This document shows positions 10,555 through 22,639 of a stretch of DNA of 64,000 nt, piece by piece (the stretch's first letter is position 1; each line of letters opens with the position of its first letter). This DNA is from Haematobia irritans (Eukaryota; Arthropoda; Insecta; Diptera; Muscidae), in NCBI RefSeq assembly GCF_050003625.1, contig NC_134400.1, positions 57,292,066-57,356,065 of the forward strand. The letters are read 5' to 3'. The position numbers were made by a program, and so were the translations under genes. The notes below the pieces were generated by a model. It had not been told where the DNA came from, ran no database searches, and saw only the letters and a list, made by a program, of their open reading frames with translations.

Positions 10555-12402
10555 TATACCCTCCACCATAGGATGGGTGGTATATTAACTTTGTCATTCC
10601 GTTTGTAACACATCGAAATATTGCTCTAAGACCCCATAAAGTATATATATTCTGGGTCGTGGTGAAATTCTGAGTCGATCTGAGCATGTCCGTCCGTCCG
10701 TCTGTTGAAATCACGCTAACTTCCGAACGAAACAAGCTATCGACTTGAAACTTGGCACAAGTAGTCGCTATTGATGTAGGTCGGATGGTATTGAAAATGG
10801 GCTATATCGGTCCACTTTTACGTATAGCCCCCATATAAACGGACCCCCAAATTTGGCTTGCGAGCCCTCTAAGAGAAGCAAATTTCATCCGATCCGGCTG
10901 AAATTCGGTACATGGTGTTAGTATATGCTCTCTAACAACCATGCAAAAATTGATCCACATCGGTGCATAATTATATATAGCCCCCATATAAACCGATCCC
11001 CCGATTTGGCTTGCGAGGCCTCTAAGAGAAGCAAAATTCATCCGATCAGGCTGAAATTTGGTACATGGTGTTAGTATATGGACTCTAACAACCATGCAAA
11101 AATTGGTCCACATCGGTCCATAATTATATATAGCCCCCATATAAACCGATCCCCCGATTTGGCTTGCGAGGCCTCTAAGCGAAGCAAAATTCACCCGATC
11201 AGGCTGAAATTTGGTACATGGTGTTAGTATATGGACTCTAACAACCATGCAAAATTGGTCCACATCGGTCCATAATTACATATAGCCCCCATATAAACCG
11301 ATCCCCCGATTTGGCTTGCGAGGCCTCTAAGAGAAGCAAATTTTATCCGATCCGGCAGAAATTTGGTACATGATGTTAGTATATGGTCTCTAATGACCAT
11401 GAAAAAAACTGGTCCATATCGATCCATAATTATATATAGCCCCCATGTAAACCGATTACCAGATTTGACCTCCCGCGCCTCTTGGAAGACCAAAATTCAC
11501 CTGATTCAGTTGAAATTTGGTACGTGGTGTTAATATATGGCCTCAAAAACCCATGCAAAAATTGGTCGAAATCGGTCCATAATTATATATAGGACCCATA
11601 TAAACCGATCCCCTGATTTGACCTCCAGAGCCCCTTGGAAGAGCAAAATTCTTCCCATTCGGTTGAAATTTGGTACGTTATGTTAGTATATGGTATCCAA
11701 CAAACATGCAGGAATTGGTTCCTATCAGCCCATAATTATATATAGCTCTCATATATAAACCGATCTCCAGATTTGACCTCCGGTGCCTTTTGGAGAAGAA
11801 AAATTCATCCGATCTGGTTGAAATTCGGTACGTGTTGATCGTATATGATATTTAACAACCATGCCAAATGTGGTCCATATCAGTCCATAATCATATATAG
11901 CCCCATATAAACCGATCCCGAGATTTGGTTTTGGAGCCTCTTGGAGGAGCAAATTTCATCCGAGTGAGTTGAAATTTGGTACATTGTGCTAGTATATGGC
12001 TGTTAACAACCATGCCTAACTAGGTCCATATCGGTCTATAGTTATATATATCCCTCAGAGAAATCGATTTCCAATCACACAAAAATTGGTCCATATCAAG
12101 TTCATAATTGTATATAGCCCCCATATAAGCGACCCCCATATTTCAATTCTGGCTCTCTACGTACAAAAAGTCCATATCGATTCGTAATTATTTGTAGACT
12201 TAACTATACATAACTTTTTTGTCTAATATATACCATGTATGGACTAAATCACAATTTAGAAAACAATGTTAAGAAGTTTTAAGATACCACAACCCAAGTA
12301 ATTCGATTGTGGATGATAGTCTTTCGTAGAAGTTTCTACGCAATCCATGGTGGTGGGTACATAAGATTCGGCCTGGCCGAACTTGCGGCCGTATATACTT
12401 GT
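10555..12402 (+). repeat. Family-A Helentron-like repeat, nearly complete (A2)
   Basis: Starts at TATACCCTCCACCATAGG, a self-complementary end (the ggatgggtggtat arm here is diverged). It is followed by the conserved leader: cattccgtttgtaacacatc, cccataaagtatatatattc and gtccgtccgtccgtctg. Then about seven internal units of about 153 bp carry 'ccgatcccc(a/c)gatttg' and 'aaattggtccacatcggt'. It ends with ccatggtggtgggtac, ttcggcctggccgaac and ggccgtatatacttg. No minisatellite block is present in this copy. The 51-codon open frames in the array are periodic side-products. Confidence 0.85.
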
Positions 12403-13429
12403 TTATATTATGTTTTTATAATTTACATTTATTTTTTATAATAAAATCATTTCATCTTGATTTTTATATCAAATAAAAATTTATTTTCTCTCAAAAAAAA
12501 AAAAAAATTCAAAGATTCGGAAATTGAAAAATATGATGTCCGCGACATTTTCAACGAGTGGCCAAAATCCGAGGGGCAGAAACTGGTAATGTTCAAGAAA
12601 TGTAATTCTCGATAGCGGAAACATTTTATTATTACAATTCTTTTGATTAATATTGACTTTAAAATCAAATATTCCGATAGTCAAAAGTTAAAGAAAAAAG
12701 AAAAAAAAATATAAAACATCTACCTTTGGAAAGCATTTAATGAAAACATCGGAATGTATTTTCCAATTCGAATTGCTTTACGTTTATTTTTTCTAACAAT
12801 AATTTTATTTTCTAGATATCACACTTAATATTGGTTTTATATTTGCATCAATATTTGCCATCGTCTAATACCACAGCTGGGAAACCTCGCAAAAAATTCT
12901 CTATTTTTGGAAAACGAGTTTATTGCATCAAAGGATCCAATATTGGAAGAAATTGAAAAAACGTGGCTCTGAAAATTATTGTAAAACCATTAATATCGTT
13001 AGTTGGTTCTGTACATAAGATTCATGAAATCTTTGTTTATATCAATGGCTATACTATCGGAACAAATTCTTTATTATCAGCTGTAGATCTTTGCTACAAA
13101 TTGTTGTTTTGTATTCAATTTAGAGTATCCGCCTGAAGCACGTATGTTTTGGTCATTTGTCGAAAGATTTTTTTATAAGAACTATTCACTAAAGCTTAGT
13201 TGTGATTTTACTTTTATTATTACGTTTTTTATTTATATTATCTTTTAAAATTCAATTGTACGATTTAACCAATGGTACAATGTTAAAAAAAAAAAAACAT
13301 TATATGAAATTTAATTTTCATTGAACTGTATACTTTTTTTTTACAAAATACACTACAATAGAATTTTTATCTTTGTTTTTTAGAATGCAATATTCAATTT
13401 TTGCTGAATATTTTAATATGTGTATTTAC
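12403..13429 (+). pseudogene. AT-rich gap with two unidentified coding-like fragments
   Basis: Two short plus-strand frames look protein-like rather than random: 12511-12615 (KYDVRDIFNEWPKSEGQKL) and about 13117-13190 (NLEYPPEARMFWSFVERFFY). They are separated by frames full of stops. I do not recognise the family. They may be exons of a decayed transposon or host gene. Nothing else is seen here. Confidence 0.3.
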
Positions 13430-13960
13430 ATATATACTATAAAATACAAGTTCCTTGTGAAGAAAGTTGAACTTCGTATAGCGCCAAAGACATTTTTATT
13501 TGTTTGAACCATGTGATTTTCGTAGAAATTAGGTAGAATGCATTCCATATACTAGTTAACATTTTCCTATATTTACCCTACGTGAAATTGGTGCAAATTG
13601 GCCACTGACCGACCTACCACAGAACTGGTAATTGTGCTCCAGTAAGTTGCAATTTTTAAATAGTCGTAATTTATTTATTTCTGTACTCGCTTGATATTAA
13701 AATCTTAAATCCATTAAGATTTTAATATGAATGAAGGGGTTGTTATTCTGCTGGTGTTTTCTTTTTTATACAACATCACGAAAAATTGTAGACTTATTGT
13801 TTGTTGTTTATGTTCAATAATTTTCAAAAAAAAAAAAACGAAAAATGTTCTCACTACTTTAAAATAACAAAAATTTTATATATTATATCTGTTATTTATT
13901 ATATTAATTTACTATATTATTTTTTAACAATCTCTCCGTATACCATAACGCGATTCCAAC
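13430..13960. repeat. Dispersed repeat, inverted partner of 620-1487
   Basis: Carries in reverse orientation the blocks seen at 0.62-1.46 kb: 'gaacttcgtatagcgcc', 'gttgttattctgctggtgtt' and 'ccgtataccataacgcg'. It is shorter than the first copy, so one has an internal indel. Non-coding. Confidence 0.6.
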
Positions 13961-15050
13961 GAAAAAAAAAAATAACCCACGCGCAAACATATCGATTACA
14001 TCGATGGCAGATATCGATTACAGGTAGATAAGAAATATGGGAAAATTTCCTATATTCTAACAAGTGTGTTTCCTTAAGTTTTGAAAGGATTGAATACTTC
14101 TTAGTACGAATGAACTAAAATATTTTTCTATGCCAAGTGTTATTCGTATGGATGATAAGCTTTCTATAATAAAGGAAGTCAGAATTTGTAAGAAATTTTA
14201 CTAAATTTAAGGAAACTGGGTTTTAGTTCGGTTTTTTGTTTATTTTTACGAATGCTTTGTTATGTTTTCTTGTTGAGTAGTAAATTCTTATACCCAGCGA
14301 AGAAAACAGTATTAGTAAAATTCCATGCCTTACTTTAGTTAATGAACTATTCCTAAATGCTTTCAGTCTAGGACTTTTTTACTGAAACAAGTAAATTTTA
14401 TTATTTCACACAAAAATTTAACTTAATGGAAATAAAATGGCTAAACTAAATTGATGAACATTTTTTCCTTTGGTTTCGAAGGCACTTTTTTCTGGGTGTA
14501 TGTATGATGATTAGAGTCATTATAGTTCGCGCCAATAGTTTTTGCAAAATCGCCTATCAGGCAGCGACCCGTTATAGCATATACCAGGATTGATAACTTA
14601 CGTCTCGAGAACACTAGCATATCTAGTACAATTCTGCAATCTCATTAAGTTTAGCTTATACGTATATAAATGATTTCCGAACATATGCGGTAGCTCTAAT
14701 ATTCCTTTTTCCTTCCAGTGTTATATTTTGATTGATGTTGAAGTATCCTTCTGCACAACTGTTGGCCACTCTGGTGTTGTTTTCATCTACGAAATGTCCC
14801 AATAAGGTGGTCCACATTGGAGCATATTTCTTTAAAATAATTTTGGCGAAACTGTCACAAAAATATTTTTTGACGGCGCTATAATCGAGTTTTTGTTTAT
14901 ATTTCTATATATTCTTATTGCTCTTATATAAAAAGGACTTTTTTGGTAAATAAGTGTAAGATTTGAAAATTTAATTTCATGTGGCAAACCTTCTACATTG
15001 ATTTCATTAGCAACTGTCTTGGATTTCGCCGTAAGTTCTTTTAAAAATTG
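13961..15050. other. AT-rich gap with a small MITE (14293-14498)
   Basis: 14293-14498 is bounded by TA and inverted ends CCCAGCGAAGAAAA / CACCCAGAAAAAAG (from the right), a typical short MITE. The CTGGGTG end recurs near 1487. The remainder shows no gene or repeat I can name. Confidence 0.4.
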
Positions 15051-15057
15051 CTCTACA

Positions 15058-15591
15058 TCATTTGTATTTCCTTATCCAATCCAGAATATTACGAAGCCAT
15101 GAACAATCTGTTTTAGGTCGCCGCACCTGGTCTTCCAATTTGAATTTCTTCAAGTTTTTTATGGCGATTCGAAGAAAATAGGCACAACATATTTTAATTA
15201 TAACAAAAGGTTTAATTTTATTCTGACACACCTTATAGCATACGCTTATATAGTCATCAAAATTTTTTATTCTGTGGTCCGCATTTAATGCCTGTAAACA
15301 TGTCTTAATTATGGCTAAGCTCCAATCTGTGTATATCCTTTCAGCAATGGACCACTTTATTCCTATTTTTTCGAAAAAAATTTTAATAGATATTAAAAAT
15401 TGGTAGATATCACCCGTAAAGTGGTTACATAAAAAAGCTTCTGCTATTGGAAGAAGTATACCCTGTTCCCTTTCAATACTTCTAATATGAAAAATAAGAG
15501 AGTAAAGAAATACACCCTTTGTTGATTGTTGGAACTTCCTTAAAATGCTACCAGTAGCGTCAATTAACAGGGTATTTCTACTAAGCTTCAA
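15058..15591 (-). pseudogene. Putative DDE-type transposase fragment, unclassified
   Basis: Minus strand, 177 codons open. Visible features are LIDATGSILRKF near residue 10, an NHFTGDIYQFL block near 57, TDWSLAIIKTCLQALN near 88, and a CxxxF-type IKICCAYFLRIAIKNLKKFK near 135. The pattern 'DATG ... TDWSWAL ... C..hFlK' recalls a group of arthropod transposases with MULE/Kolobok-like spacing, with Asp in DATG and TDWS as candidate metal ligands. That assignment is from memory and weak. No third acidic residue can be fixed. The frame is broken upstream; 15777-16070 on the same strand is probably the same gene. Confidence 0.45.
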
Positions 15592-15776
15592 TAGTTGTTT
15601 TTTGCAGAATTCGCAGAAAAGAGTGACATTTTTTAAGGAATCGACACTTCTTGAATGTATTGGCTTAACTTTTTTCCAAAAACATTTTCCATTCTTTTTG
15701 TTTTGTTATTGTTGGTTTTGTTCTTTAAGCATTGTTGTTGTTTTTTATTGCAGCTTAAAACCATACATTGACTAAA

Positions 15777-16070
15777 CTACAAGTGTAGCTTAACCAACAG
15801 AGGAAGACATTTTATATAAATATACGAAATTATCTTTGTCGCGATTAAGCAATCCGGAAGTTCTTGTTTTAATTTTCGGGTTGCTACTTTCGACAATACA
15901 CCTTGGCTATTACCAATTCTCTGTAAAGCGTTGGATTGCTTAAATAATTTATCTCGGCAATTAGATGACTTTATGTTCAATATTTCGTTACATGCAATCT
16001 CTCTTGCAATTGCTCTTAGCTGTTGCTTTTTTCCATTTTTGCGGATGAATAATTTTATTTTGGGAAGCAA
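15777..16070 (-). pseudogene. Upstream coding fragment, likely same element as 15058-15591
   Basis: Minus strand, 97 codons. A basic, helical segment with GKKQQLRAIAREIACNEIL followed by SKVATRKLKQEL. No named domain recognised. It lies 186 nt upstream of the DDE-like fragment, is collinear with it, and may be its N-terminal part separated by an intron or decay. Confidence 0.35.
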
Positions 16071-16193
16071 ATACTTTTGTTTTTATGGTGTTTTCTAAAA
16101 TCACGCAAATTAATTAATTTTGGTTTTGCTTAAAATAAATATCTTTGGGGAGCTTTCGAAAATAAAAGCAACTTGCGCTAATACACACAAAAA

Positions 16194-16475
16194 ATTATCA
16201 CCAAAATTTTTTCAATTAAACACTTAATTGAATTTGGAAACGGATTCAATTAATATGTTAATTGATTCAATTAATTATTTAATCAAATCCGAATAAAAAC
16301 CAATTAAAAAAATGATTGATATTTGTTACGTTTCCAATTAAAATATTAATTGATTCAATCAATTTGTTAATCAATTCGGAAATAATTTTCAATTACAAAC
16401 GTGATTGAAATTTTTTCCGTTTCCAATTACACATGTGATTGATCCAATCACCTTTGTGATTGAAACTGAATAATT
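16194..16475. mobile_element. Palindrome-rich MITE (PAL), copy 2, right end lost
   Basis: TA followed by CACACAAAAAATTATCACC at the left, as in copy 1. The interior is an array of AATTGATTCAATTAA-type palindromes, with a variant CAATCAC/GTGATTG subset toward the right. No matching right terminus was found. Confidence 0.6.
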
Positions 16476-17905
16476 TTGAGCAATGGAAAGAGCGAAAAGA
16501 GAACAAGAGAATGGGTATTTATTCAACAATGTATGATGGAGAGATCAGTCTGTGGAAGTAACTCGTAACGAACGGTTGGGTTTTTGTTTTTCGCGTAAAT
16601 TTAAAAACATGATTGGCGACATTCTGTCTGCTGTATTCAAAATGTGTGCATAAATATTTTGAACGCAACAACAAATCATAGCAAAGGGTTGAAACAAATA
16701 AAGTGTGCAACAACAAACGGCCACGTGGTAAAGGTTTGAAAAAAATATATGACAGAACGCATTTGAAATTACCTGTGTTTGTGTTTTGTGGTATTGTAAA
16801 AATGGAAAACAATCTACGTTTATTGAAGGTAAGAAATTGTGAAATGTGAATACCGTTTTCCATTGAAGCCTGTTTACATTAAACGGACTAAAATAATATA
16901 GTTTTTATTCATTTCTTTTAGTGACCAATTTTATTTCGTGAAATTGACCAATCAATCCCATCAACCCCATCATTTTATCAAATATATAATAATATGTTTG
17001 CAATAAAAAAGTGGGTACCGTATTGATCTTTTAAAATTATAAATTTTTTTCACTCCTAGTTTTCTTAAAACCAAGAGCGGTATGGGTTTGTTGGAAGATT
17101 CACCTTGAAGTTGCGAAGTAGCGTTGGCATTAAATTGCATTTTTGTTTTACCTGCCTTTTTCAGTTTGAACCCAAGTAGTGGTAAAAAAGATCTTTCTTT
17201 TGGATTTAAAAATATGAAAAATATCAGAAAATAATAAAAATATGTATTTTCCATTTATATTTTTTTCTATTTCCAGAATTTGCAAATTATCATCAATATA
17301 ATACCAAATATTACATTGCTTTCCCATTATTTTTGTCTTTGATTGGTTCAAATTTTAATAGACGATTTTAATGTGTGGAAATTTTGGAAAGGAATTGTTA
17401 CTAAAATTAAATTACCGAGCTCCTTAATACACCTTTTTATGCTAAAAGACTACAACTGCAAAAGAAGATTATAAATCTGCAACCTGGAACTAAGAATTGA
17501 ACTTGATATTCTATGCAGGTAATGTTTAACAAAATTAACTTTTAATTGAACAAAATTAAATTCGAATTATTCTGTTTACTTTCAGAAAAACTAATTTAGC
17601 TTACAGGCTGCTGATTTATTGGAAATCTAGTCGCATCTACATATTAACATGGTTATTATTATAAGGAAGATAATGATTTATATAATTTATTTTTTCACCC
17701 TATAGTTGTTATTGATAGTAGTTGTATTTGTAAGTTATGTTAGAACAAAACACAAATGACAAGAACCAAATTTATTTGTCTATTGTATAATTCAAAAAAT
17801 AATAAAATATTAAATATGTTTTATAAGAAACACATATTTTCTTTTATTTCAAAAGAAAAAAAAACTAAATACGATTTTGTGGTCGCAATATATAAATTTT
17901 TTGAT
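16476..17905. other. AT-rich gap, nothing recognised
   Basis: No protein-like ORF on either strand; open frames here are short and rich in Phe/Ile/Lys codons as expected of AT-rich DNA. No repeat shared with the rest of the window was found by eye. Confidence 0.4.
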
Positions 17906-17909
17906 CGAA

Positions 17910-18237
17910 ATTTATAGCCAATTTCAATTAATTATTTAATTGAATGAACCAAATAGTTGATTGATTTTTGTCGCGAAATTAATTAAAATTTTAATTGATT
18001 CAATTAAAACTGTGATTGAATTTTATGTTAAAAATCAATCACGTTTTTAATTGATTCAATCACACAATTAATTGATTCCGTGACAAAAGTCAATTAAATT
18101 TTTAATTAAAAATCGTGTTGGTTTTCAATCAAAATGGGTGATTGATACTATCATTTTCGTGATTGAAGACATTTCAATTAAAAAAATGACTGAATCCGCG
18201 ATTTTCGTGATTGAAATAAAAAAAATTTTTTTGTGTG
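17910..18237. mobile_element. Palindrome-rich MITE (PAL), copy 3
   Basis: Ends at the right with ...TTTTTTTGTGTG then TA (18238-18239), the inverted counterpart of the CACACAAAA left ends at 2405 and 16194. The interior has alternating TTAATTGA/TCAATTAA and CAATCAC motifs. The stretch 18138-18185 matches copy 1 closely. The left limit is diffuse. Confidence 0.6.
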
Positions 18238-19484
18238 TAGTACTCCCGAAGATATTTTATTTGGTAGCAAAAAATGTAGAGAAGGTCTTGCACAATGGGC
18301 CAATGTGCACTTTATTTCAAATTCTGAAAAAATTATTTTCTTTCTAATAAAAATTCATATTTCTGGAATGTTTTCGGTTTTTATACCCTCCACCATAGGA
18401 TGGGGGTATATTAACTTTGTCATTCCGTTTGTAACACATCGAAATATTGCTCTAAGACCCCATAAAGTATATATATTGTGGGTCGTGTAGGTCGGACGGT
18501 GTTGCAAATGGGCCATATCGGCCCACTTTTACGTATAGCCCCCATATAAACGGACCTTCAGATTTGGTTTGCGAATCCTCTAAGAGAAGCAAATTTCATC
18601 CGATCCGGCTGAAATTTGGTACATGGTGTTAATATATGGTCCCTTACAACCATGCAGAAATTGGTCCACATCGGTCCATAATTATATATAGCCCCCACAT
18701 AAACCGATCCCCAAATTTGGCTTGGTCCCTAACAACCATGCAAAAATTGGTCCACATCGGTCTATAATTATATATAGCCCCCATATAAACCGATCCCCAG
18801 ATTTGGCTTGCGAAGCCTCTAAGAGAAGCAAATTTCATCCGAACAGGCTGAAATTAGGTACGCATGGTCTCTAATGACCATGCAAAAATTGGTCCACATC
18901 GGTCCATAATTATATATAGGCCCCATATAAACCGATCCCCCGATTTGACCTCCGGAGCCCCTTGGAAGAGTAAAATTCATCCGATTCGGTTGAATTTTTT
19001 TCGTGATGTTAGTATATTGTAGCCAACAACCATATAGGAATTGGTTCATATCAGTTCATAATTGTATATAGCACCCATATAATCCGATCCCCAGATTTGA
19101 CCTCCTGTGCCTTTTGGAGAAGCAAAATTCATCCGATCTGGTTGAAATTTGGTACGTGGTTGTACACGCAAAAAATAATTCTTTCCTCGCAAACGAAATT
19201 TTAGACAGCCAAAGTTCGTTTCTCATTTGCTTTTCGCTGTAAGGAAGTGTTTTTGGAAGAAAAGTATATACTTTTTGTGATAAACGTTTATTCTTTTCCA
19301 GGATGTAAAAACAATTTCATAAAGACTAACTCAAAAAACATTGGTTTCTTGCTAATTGCATTTTCCCTCACATCTTTCTCACATACACGAGGTTTTTTAG
19401 TTCTTAACACCTTTTCCTGTAATACCAACAATGTAGAAGAAATTATACGATTTTATAAATTTTTAAAATTTTTTTTTTACCTTT

Positions 19485-19556
19485 CGCCTGGACGGAGAAT
19501 CGAACTGCGGACCATGCACTGTGTAAGCCAACACACTAACCACTGAGCTATGTACC
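19485..19556 (-). other. tRNA-derived sequence, type 2
   Basis: Minus strand, 72 nt: A box TAGCTCAGTGGTTAGTG, loop CTTACACA, B box GTTCGATTC. Acceptor arms GGTACAT and TCCAGGC do not pair, so it is not a functional tRNA. Confidence 0.65.
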
Positions 19557-19670
19557 TGTTATGGCCATCAATAAATAATTATCCATATAAGTTATATTTA
19601 TATAGTATAGCTTGCGGCGCCCACGAGCCGAATAAACAAAGTTTATTTAACAGAAACATACAGTTAGTTT

Positions 19671-19742
19671 GGCACCGTGGATCAGTGGTTGCTACGTCTG
19701 ACTTGCATGCCAAGGGTCGTGGGTTCGATCCCTGCTTCGACC
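19671..19742 (+). other. tRNA-derived sequence, type 1
   Basis: Plus strand, 72 nt: A box TGGATCAGTGGTTGCTACG, B box GGGTTCGATCCC (a perfect consensus), T stem intact, followed by a T-run (about 19748-19755) that could end Pol III transcription. The acceptor stem is weak. Confidence 0.65.
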
Positions 19743-20629
19743 AAAGTTTTTTTTTTTGTTTTTGTTTTTTTTTTTAACATATATTCCAGATATGTTCGGA
19801 AGATTCCGAAAATATGTTGAACATTACATTGTACTATATTAAATTTTGAACTGTAAAATGTGTCTTATTAAAGACCTAAAGTCAGAAAGGAACAGTCTTT
19901 CATATAAACGAAATTGACTATGTTGTTTTTTCAAAAATATTTTTTTTATTGAAAAAAATAAAAATTTTGTAACAAACGATTTTTTTTGTGATAAAAGTTT
20001 AATATTTTCGAAGCAATTCAAAAAACTCTAACAAAAGAAAAACGTTTTCGGTACACGTTTTCCAAACGTTTTTTTTCTTTGCGTGTAGTATATGATATTT
20101 AACAGTCATGTCAAAAGTGGTTCGTAACAGCCCATAATCATATATAGCCCCCATATAAACCGATCCCGAGATTTGGTTTTGGAGCCTCTTGGAGGAGCAA
20201 ATTTCATCCGAGTTGAAATTTGGTACATTGTGCTAGTATATGCCGTTAACAACCATGCCTAACTAGGTCCATATCGGTCTATAGTTATATATAGCCCTCA
20301 GATAAATCGATCCCCAATCACACAAAAATTGGTCCATATCAAGTTCATAATTGTATATAGCCCCCACATAAGCGACCCCCCATATTTCAATTCTGGCTCC
20401 CTATGTATCGTGCAAAAAGTCCATATCGATTCGTAATTATTTGTAGACTTTCCTATACATAACTTTTTTTGTCTAATATATACCACGTATGGACTAACTC
20501 ACAATTTAGAAAACGATGTTAAGACGTTTTAAGATTCCACAACCCAAGTAATTCGATTCTGGATGATGGATCCATGGTGGAGGGTACATAAGATTCGGCC
20601 TGGCCGAACTTACGGCCGTATATACTTGT

Positions 20630-21542
20630 TTTTTTGAAAATTCGACTTATTTTCATCGATATATTGTGAACCACTTTACTTATCACAGTTCCAATTATTC
20701 ACGTTTTTTCGTCATCTCAATACCGTGCCATTAGGTTAGGATAGGTTAAATTGGCAGCCCGATGAAGATTCAGGCTCACTTAGACTATTCAGTCCATTGT
20801 GATACCACATTAACTAAAAGTACCTATTCCATATGGGCACTTCTATTCAGTCCATTGTGATACCACATTAACTAAAAGTACCTATTACATACGGGCACTT
20901 CGACCGTCTGATTTCCAGGAAAATGTATGTCCAATAGTACCTCCAGCGTCTCCACACTGGACATTGTTCAATTTATAGTGTGATCATTCACACATCTCAT
21001 TAATTTTGTTGTTGTACATAAAATTGCATGTTAACATTCTAAACATTTTTTGCATCTGCTTGTTTACTATGTTGATTCATCGACATACTTTGGTATTCGA
21101 TGACTGCATCAACATATGCATATGCCCAACTGACCTATATATTATTGCCATTCTTGTTACTCTTAAATAGAACATTGAACTAAGCAAGAATATGGGCAAA
21201 TGGGTTCAAAGCAGAGAAATGCTGCGCAGTCAGCATAAATGCAACTGTAACGTAAAAATTGAAAGTAAGAATGAGAAACGCATGTGTGTAAGAATGTGTG
21301 TAATCCATGACTTATCATTGGTCAATTCATTAATGTAAATATGTATTAGTAAATTTAAGATTGAAAAATGTAAAATAGTTTTAAGAAGAAATTAGTATAA
21401 AAGAGGGACCTTGAGCCCACAATAAACAGAATTGACTTAGACACAAAGATATACACTTGTGTTTTATTTATTTTATCCAGTTCAATTCCATTACAAATTG
21501 CCCTCCGATGTTTTAATGAATCCTGGAGCGTAGTTAGTGGAT
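20630..21542. other. Gap: AGGTTAGG-type repeat and a possible solo LTR
   Basis: 20730-20900 holds 'aggttaggataggtt', then two tandem copies of 'ttcagtccattgtgataccacattaac', a dispersed fly repeat that also occurs at 31375-31545 and as a scrap at 45105. 21000-21495 has LTR-like signals in order: TATAAAAG at 21396 and AATAAA at 21421 with a T-rich tail ending ATTACA near 21495. The left LTR edge and a primer-binding site were not established, so this is only a possibility. Confidence 0.35.
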
Positions 21543-21550
21543 GCTAGTAC

Positions 21551-22230
21551 TAGAGGTCTGCATCGAATAACTTTTCACTACATGTATGCAATTCGCTGTC
21601 GAATATAGTACATACACTGTCTTTCTCTCAGAGCGCAAGTAGTGAAGTGAAGAGAACACTTGCTTGTCAAATACCACCAAGTACTTATCCGAAACAATAT
21701 GTGTTCCGAAAAAAAGGAACAATAAAAATGTAAGTACTTGAGAAAAAGTACAACATGGATTCTCTTCACTTCACGTGGTACCACAAGTATTGCTCAGTTA
21801 TGTGCGAAGCAAAACTTTCCATTTCTATTAATCATAGACATGCATGTATGTCACATATTTCATATATTTATGTATGTCACACACTTACCTTAACGTTTGC
21901 CGTTCTTTATATCAATCCGAAAACATATATTATGGAGAGTAACTGTTTTCTTGTATTTCTGAAACTGCACGTGGTACATGGAGTACTCTATGAAGCTTTG
22001 TCCTCGCAACATACTCGACGTAATCACTCTGAGTACACTTCAATAAGAGAGAAAGAGGAATATGTGTTTGTTGGTAGTAAAGACATCAGAGTAGCAACAA
22101 GAAGTTAATCGTGGCTTTTGGTGTTCATTAAAATGTGTACCAATTGTTTTGCGACTCTCTCAAATATATGTACTCATTTAGCAAGTACACGTGTACTCTG
22201 CATTTACAAATGGAATTGTGCAGACCTCTA
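21551..22230. mobile_element. hAT-type MITE with perfect 8-bp TSD
   Basis: 680 bp with inverted ends TAGAGGTCTGCA on both sides, flanked by the perfect duplication GCTAGTAC (21543-21550 and 22231-22238). An 8-bp TSD with short TIRs is the hAT signature. The interior contains a large imperfect inversion around 'gaagtgaagagaa...ttctcttcacttcac' (near 21650 and 21760). No transposase; the open frames inside are chance. Confidence 0.85.
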
Positions 22231-22238
22231 GCTAGTAC

Positions 22239-22635
22239 CTTCCGTAGTCTGGAAGCCTCGGTCGTATTCTCAATACTGCTGCAGTAAACATTCCAAGAGT
22301 TATGCTGAGCTTTTCACAGTTCTCGCTTGTATCCTCTCAGATTATTCTTGTAAGGATTTCCTCATCTTACTTAACTCCGTAGACCACCATGGTGGTCGAT
22401 TTTTTATTTTTATTTCTGCATGAATGTTACTCGTACATACATAGTCGATCAGACGCTAATACAGTTACAATACAATAGCATTTCTACTAGAAACACTTAA
22501 ATATAAAAATATATAAATAACAAATAAAATATATAGATCTAATTTTTTTTAATAAACAACACAGAATGAGAATAAGAATAATATAAAACTAACTGCAATA
22601 AAAAATTACCAAAAATGACACTTAGACACAATCTA
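22239..22635. repeat. Gap with the repeat block shared with 10215-10330
   Basis: 22405-22480 repeats 'atttctgcatgaatgt ... cgatcagac ... acagttacaatacaatagca' from 10.2 kb. It lies just past the 3' end (minus strand) of the non-LTR remnant. The rest is AT-rich without features. Confidence 0.45.
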
Positions 22636-22639
22636 CTAC

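Larger units (their letters stand above)
19165..20085. mobile_element. tRNA-pair TIR element, short variant, complete
   Basis: 921 bp with inverted ends CACGCAAAAAA / CACGCAAAGAAAAAA, flanked by TA on both sides (19163-19164, 20086-20087). The interrupted family-A unit (ggtacgtggttgTAgtatatgatatt) reads through once one TA is removed, so the insertion is clean. It carries the tRNA-like modules 19485-19556 (minus) and 19671-19742 (plus), head-to-head. A partial copy is at 60181. It has no ORF worth reporting. Confidence 0.85.
18382..20629 (+). repeat. Family-A repeat (A3) split by a tRNA-pair element
   Basis: Begins TATACCCTCCACCATAGG with its hairpin partner GGGGGTATA. The leader lacks the middle part: 'gggtcgtg' jumps to 'taggtcggacgg', so the GTCCGTCCG block is deleted. 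About seven units of about 153 bp follow, split at 19163-19164 by the insertion 19165-20085. It ends with gtggagggtacataag, ttcggcctggccgaac and ggccgtatatacttg. Confidence 0.85.

Noticed and set aside
21755..22108. 117-codon ORF inside the hAT MITE
   Set aside because: No domain; the element is non-autonomous and its inverted arms explain the open frames.
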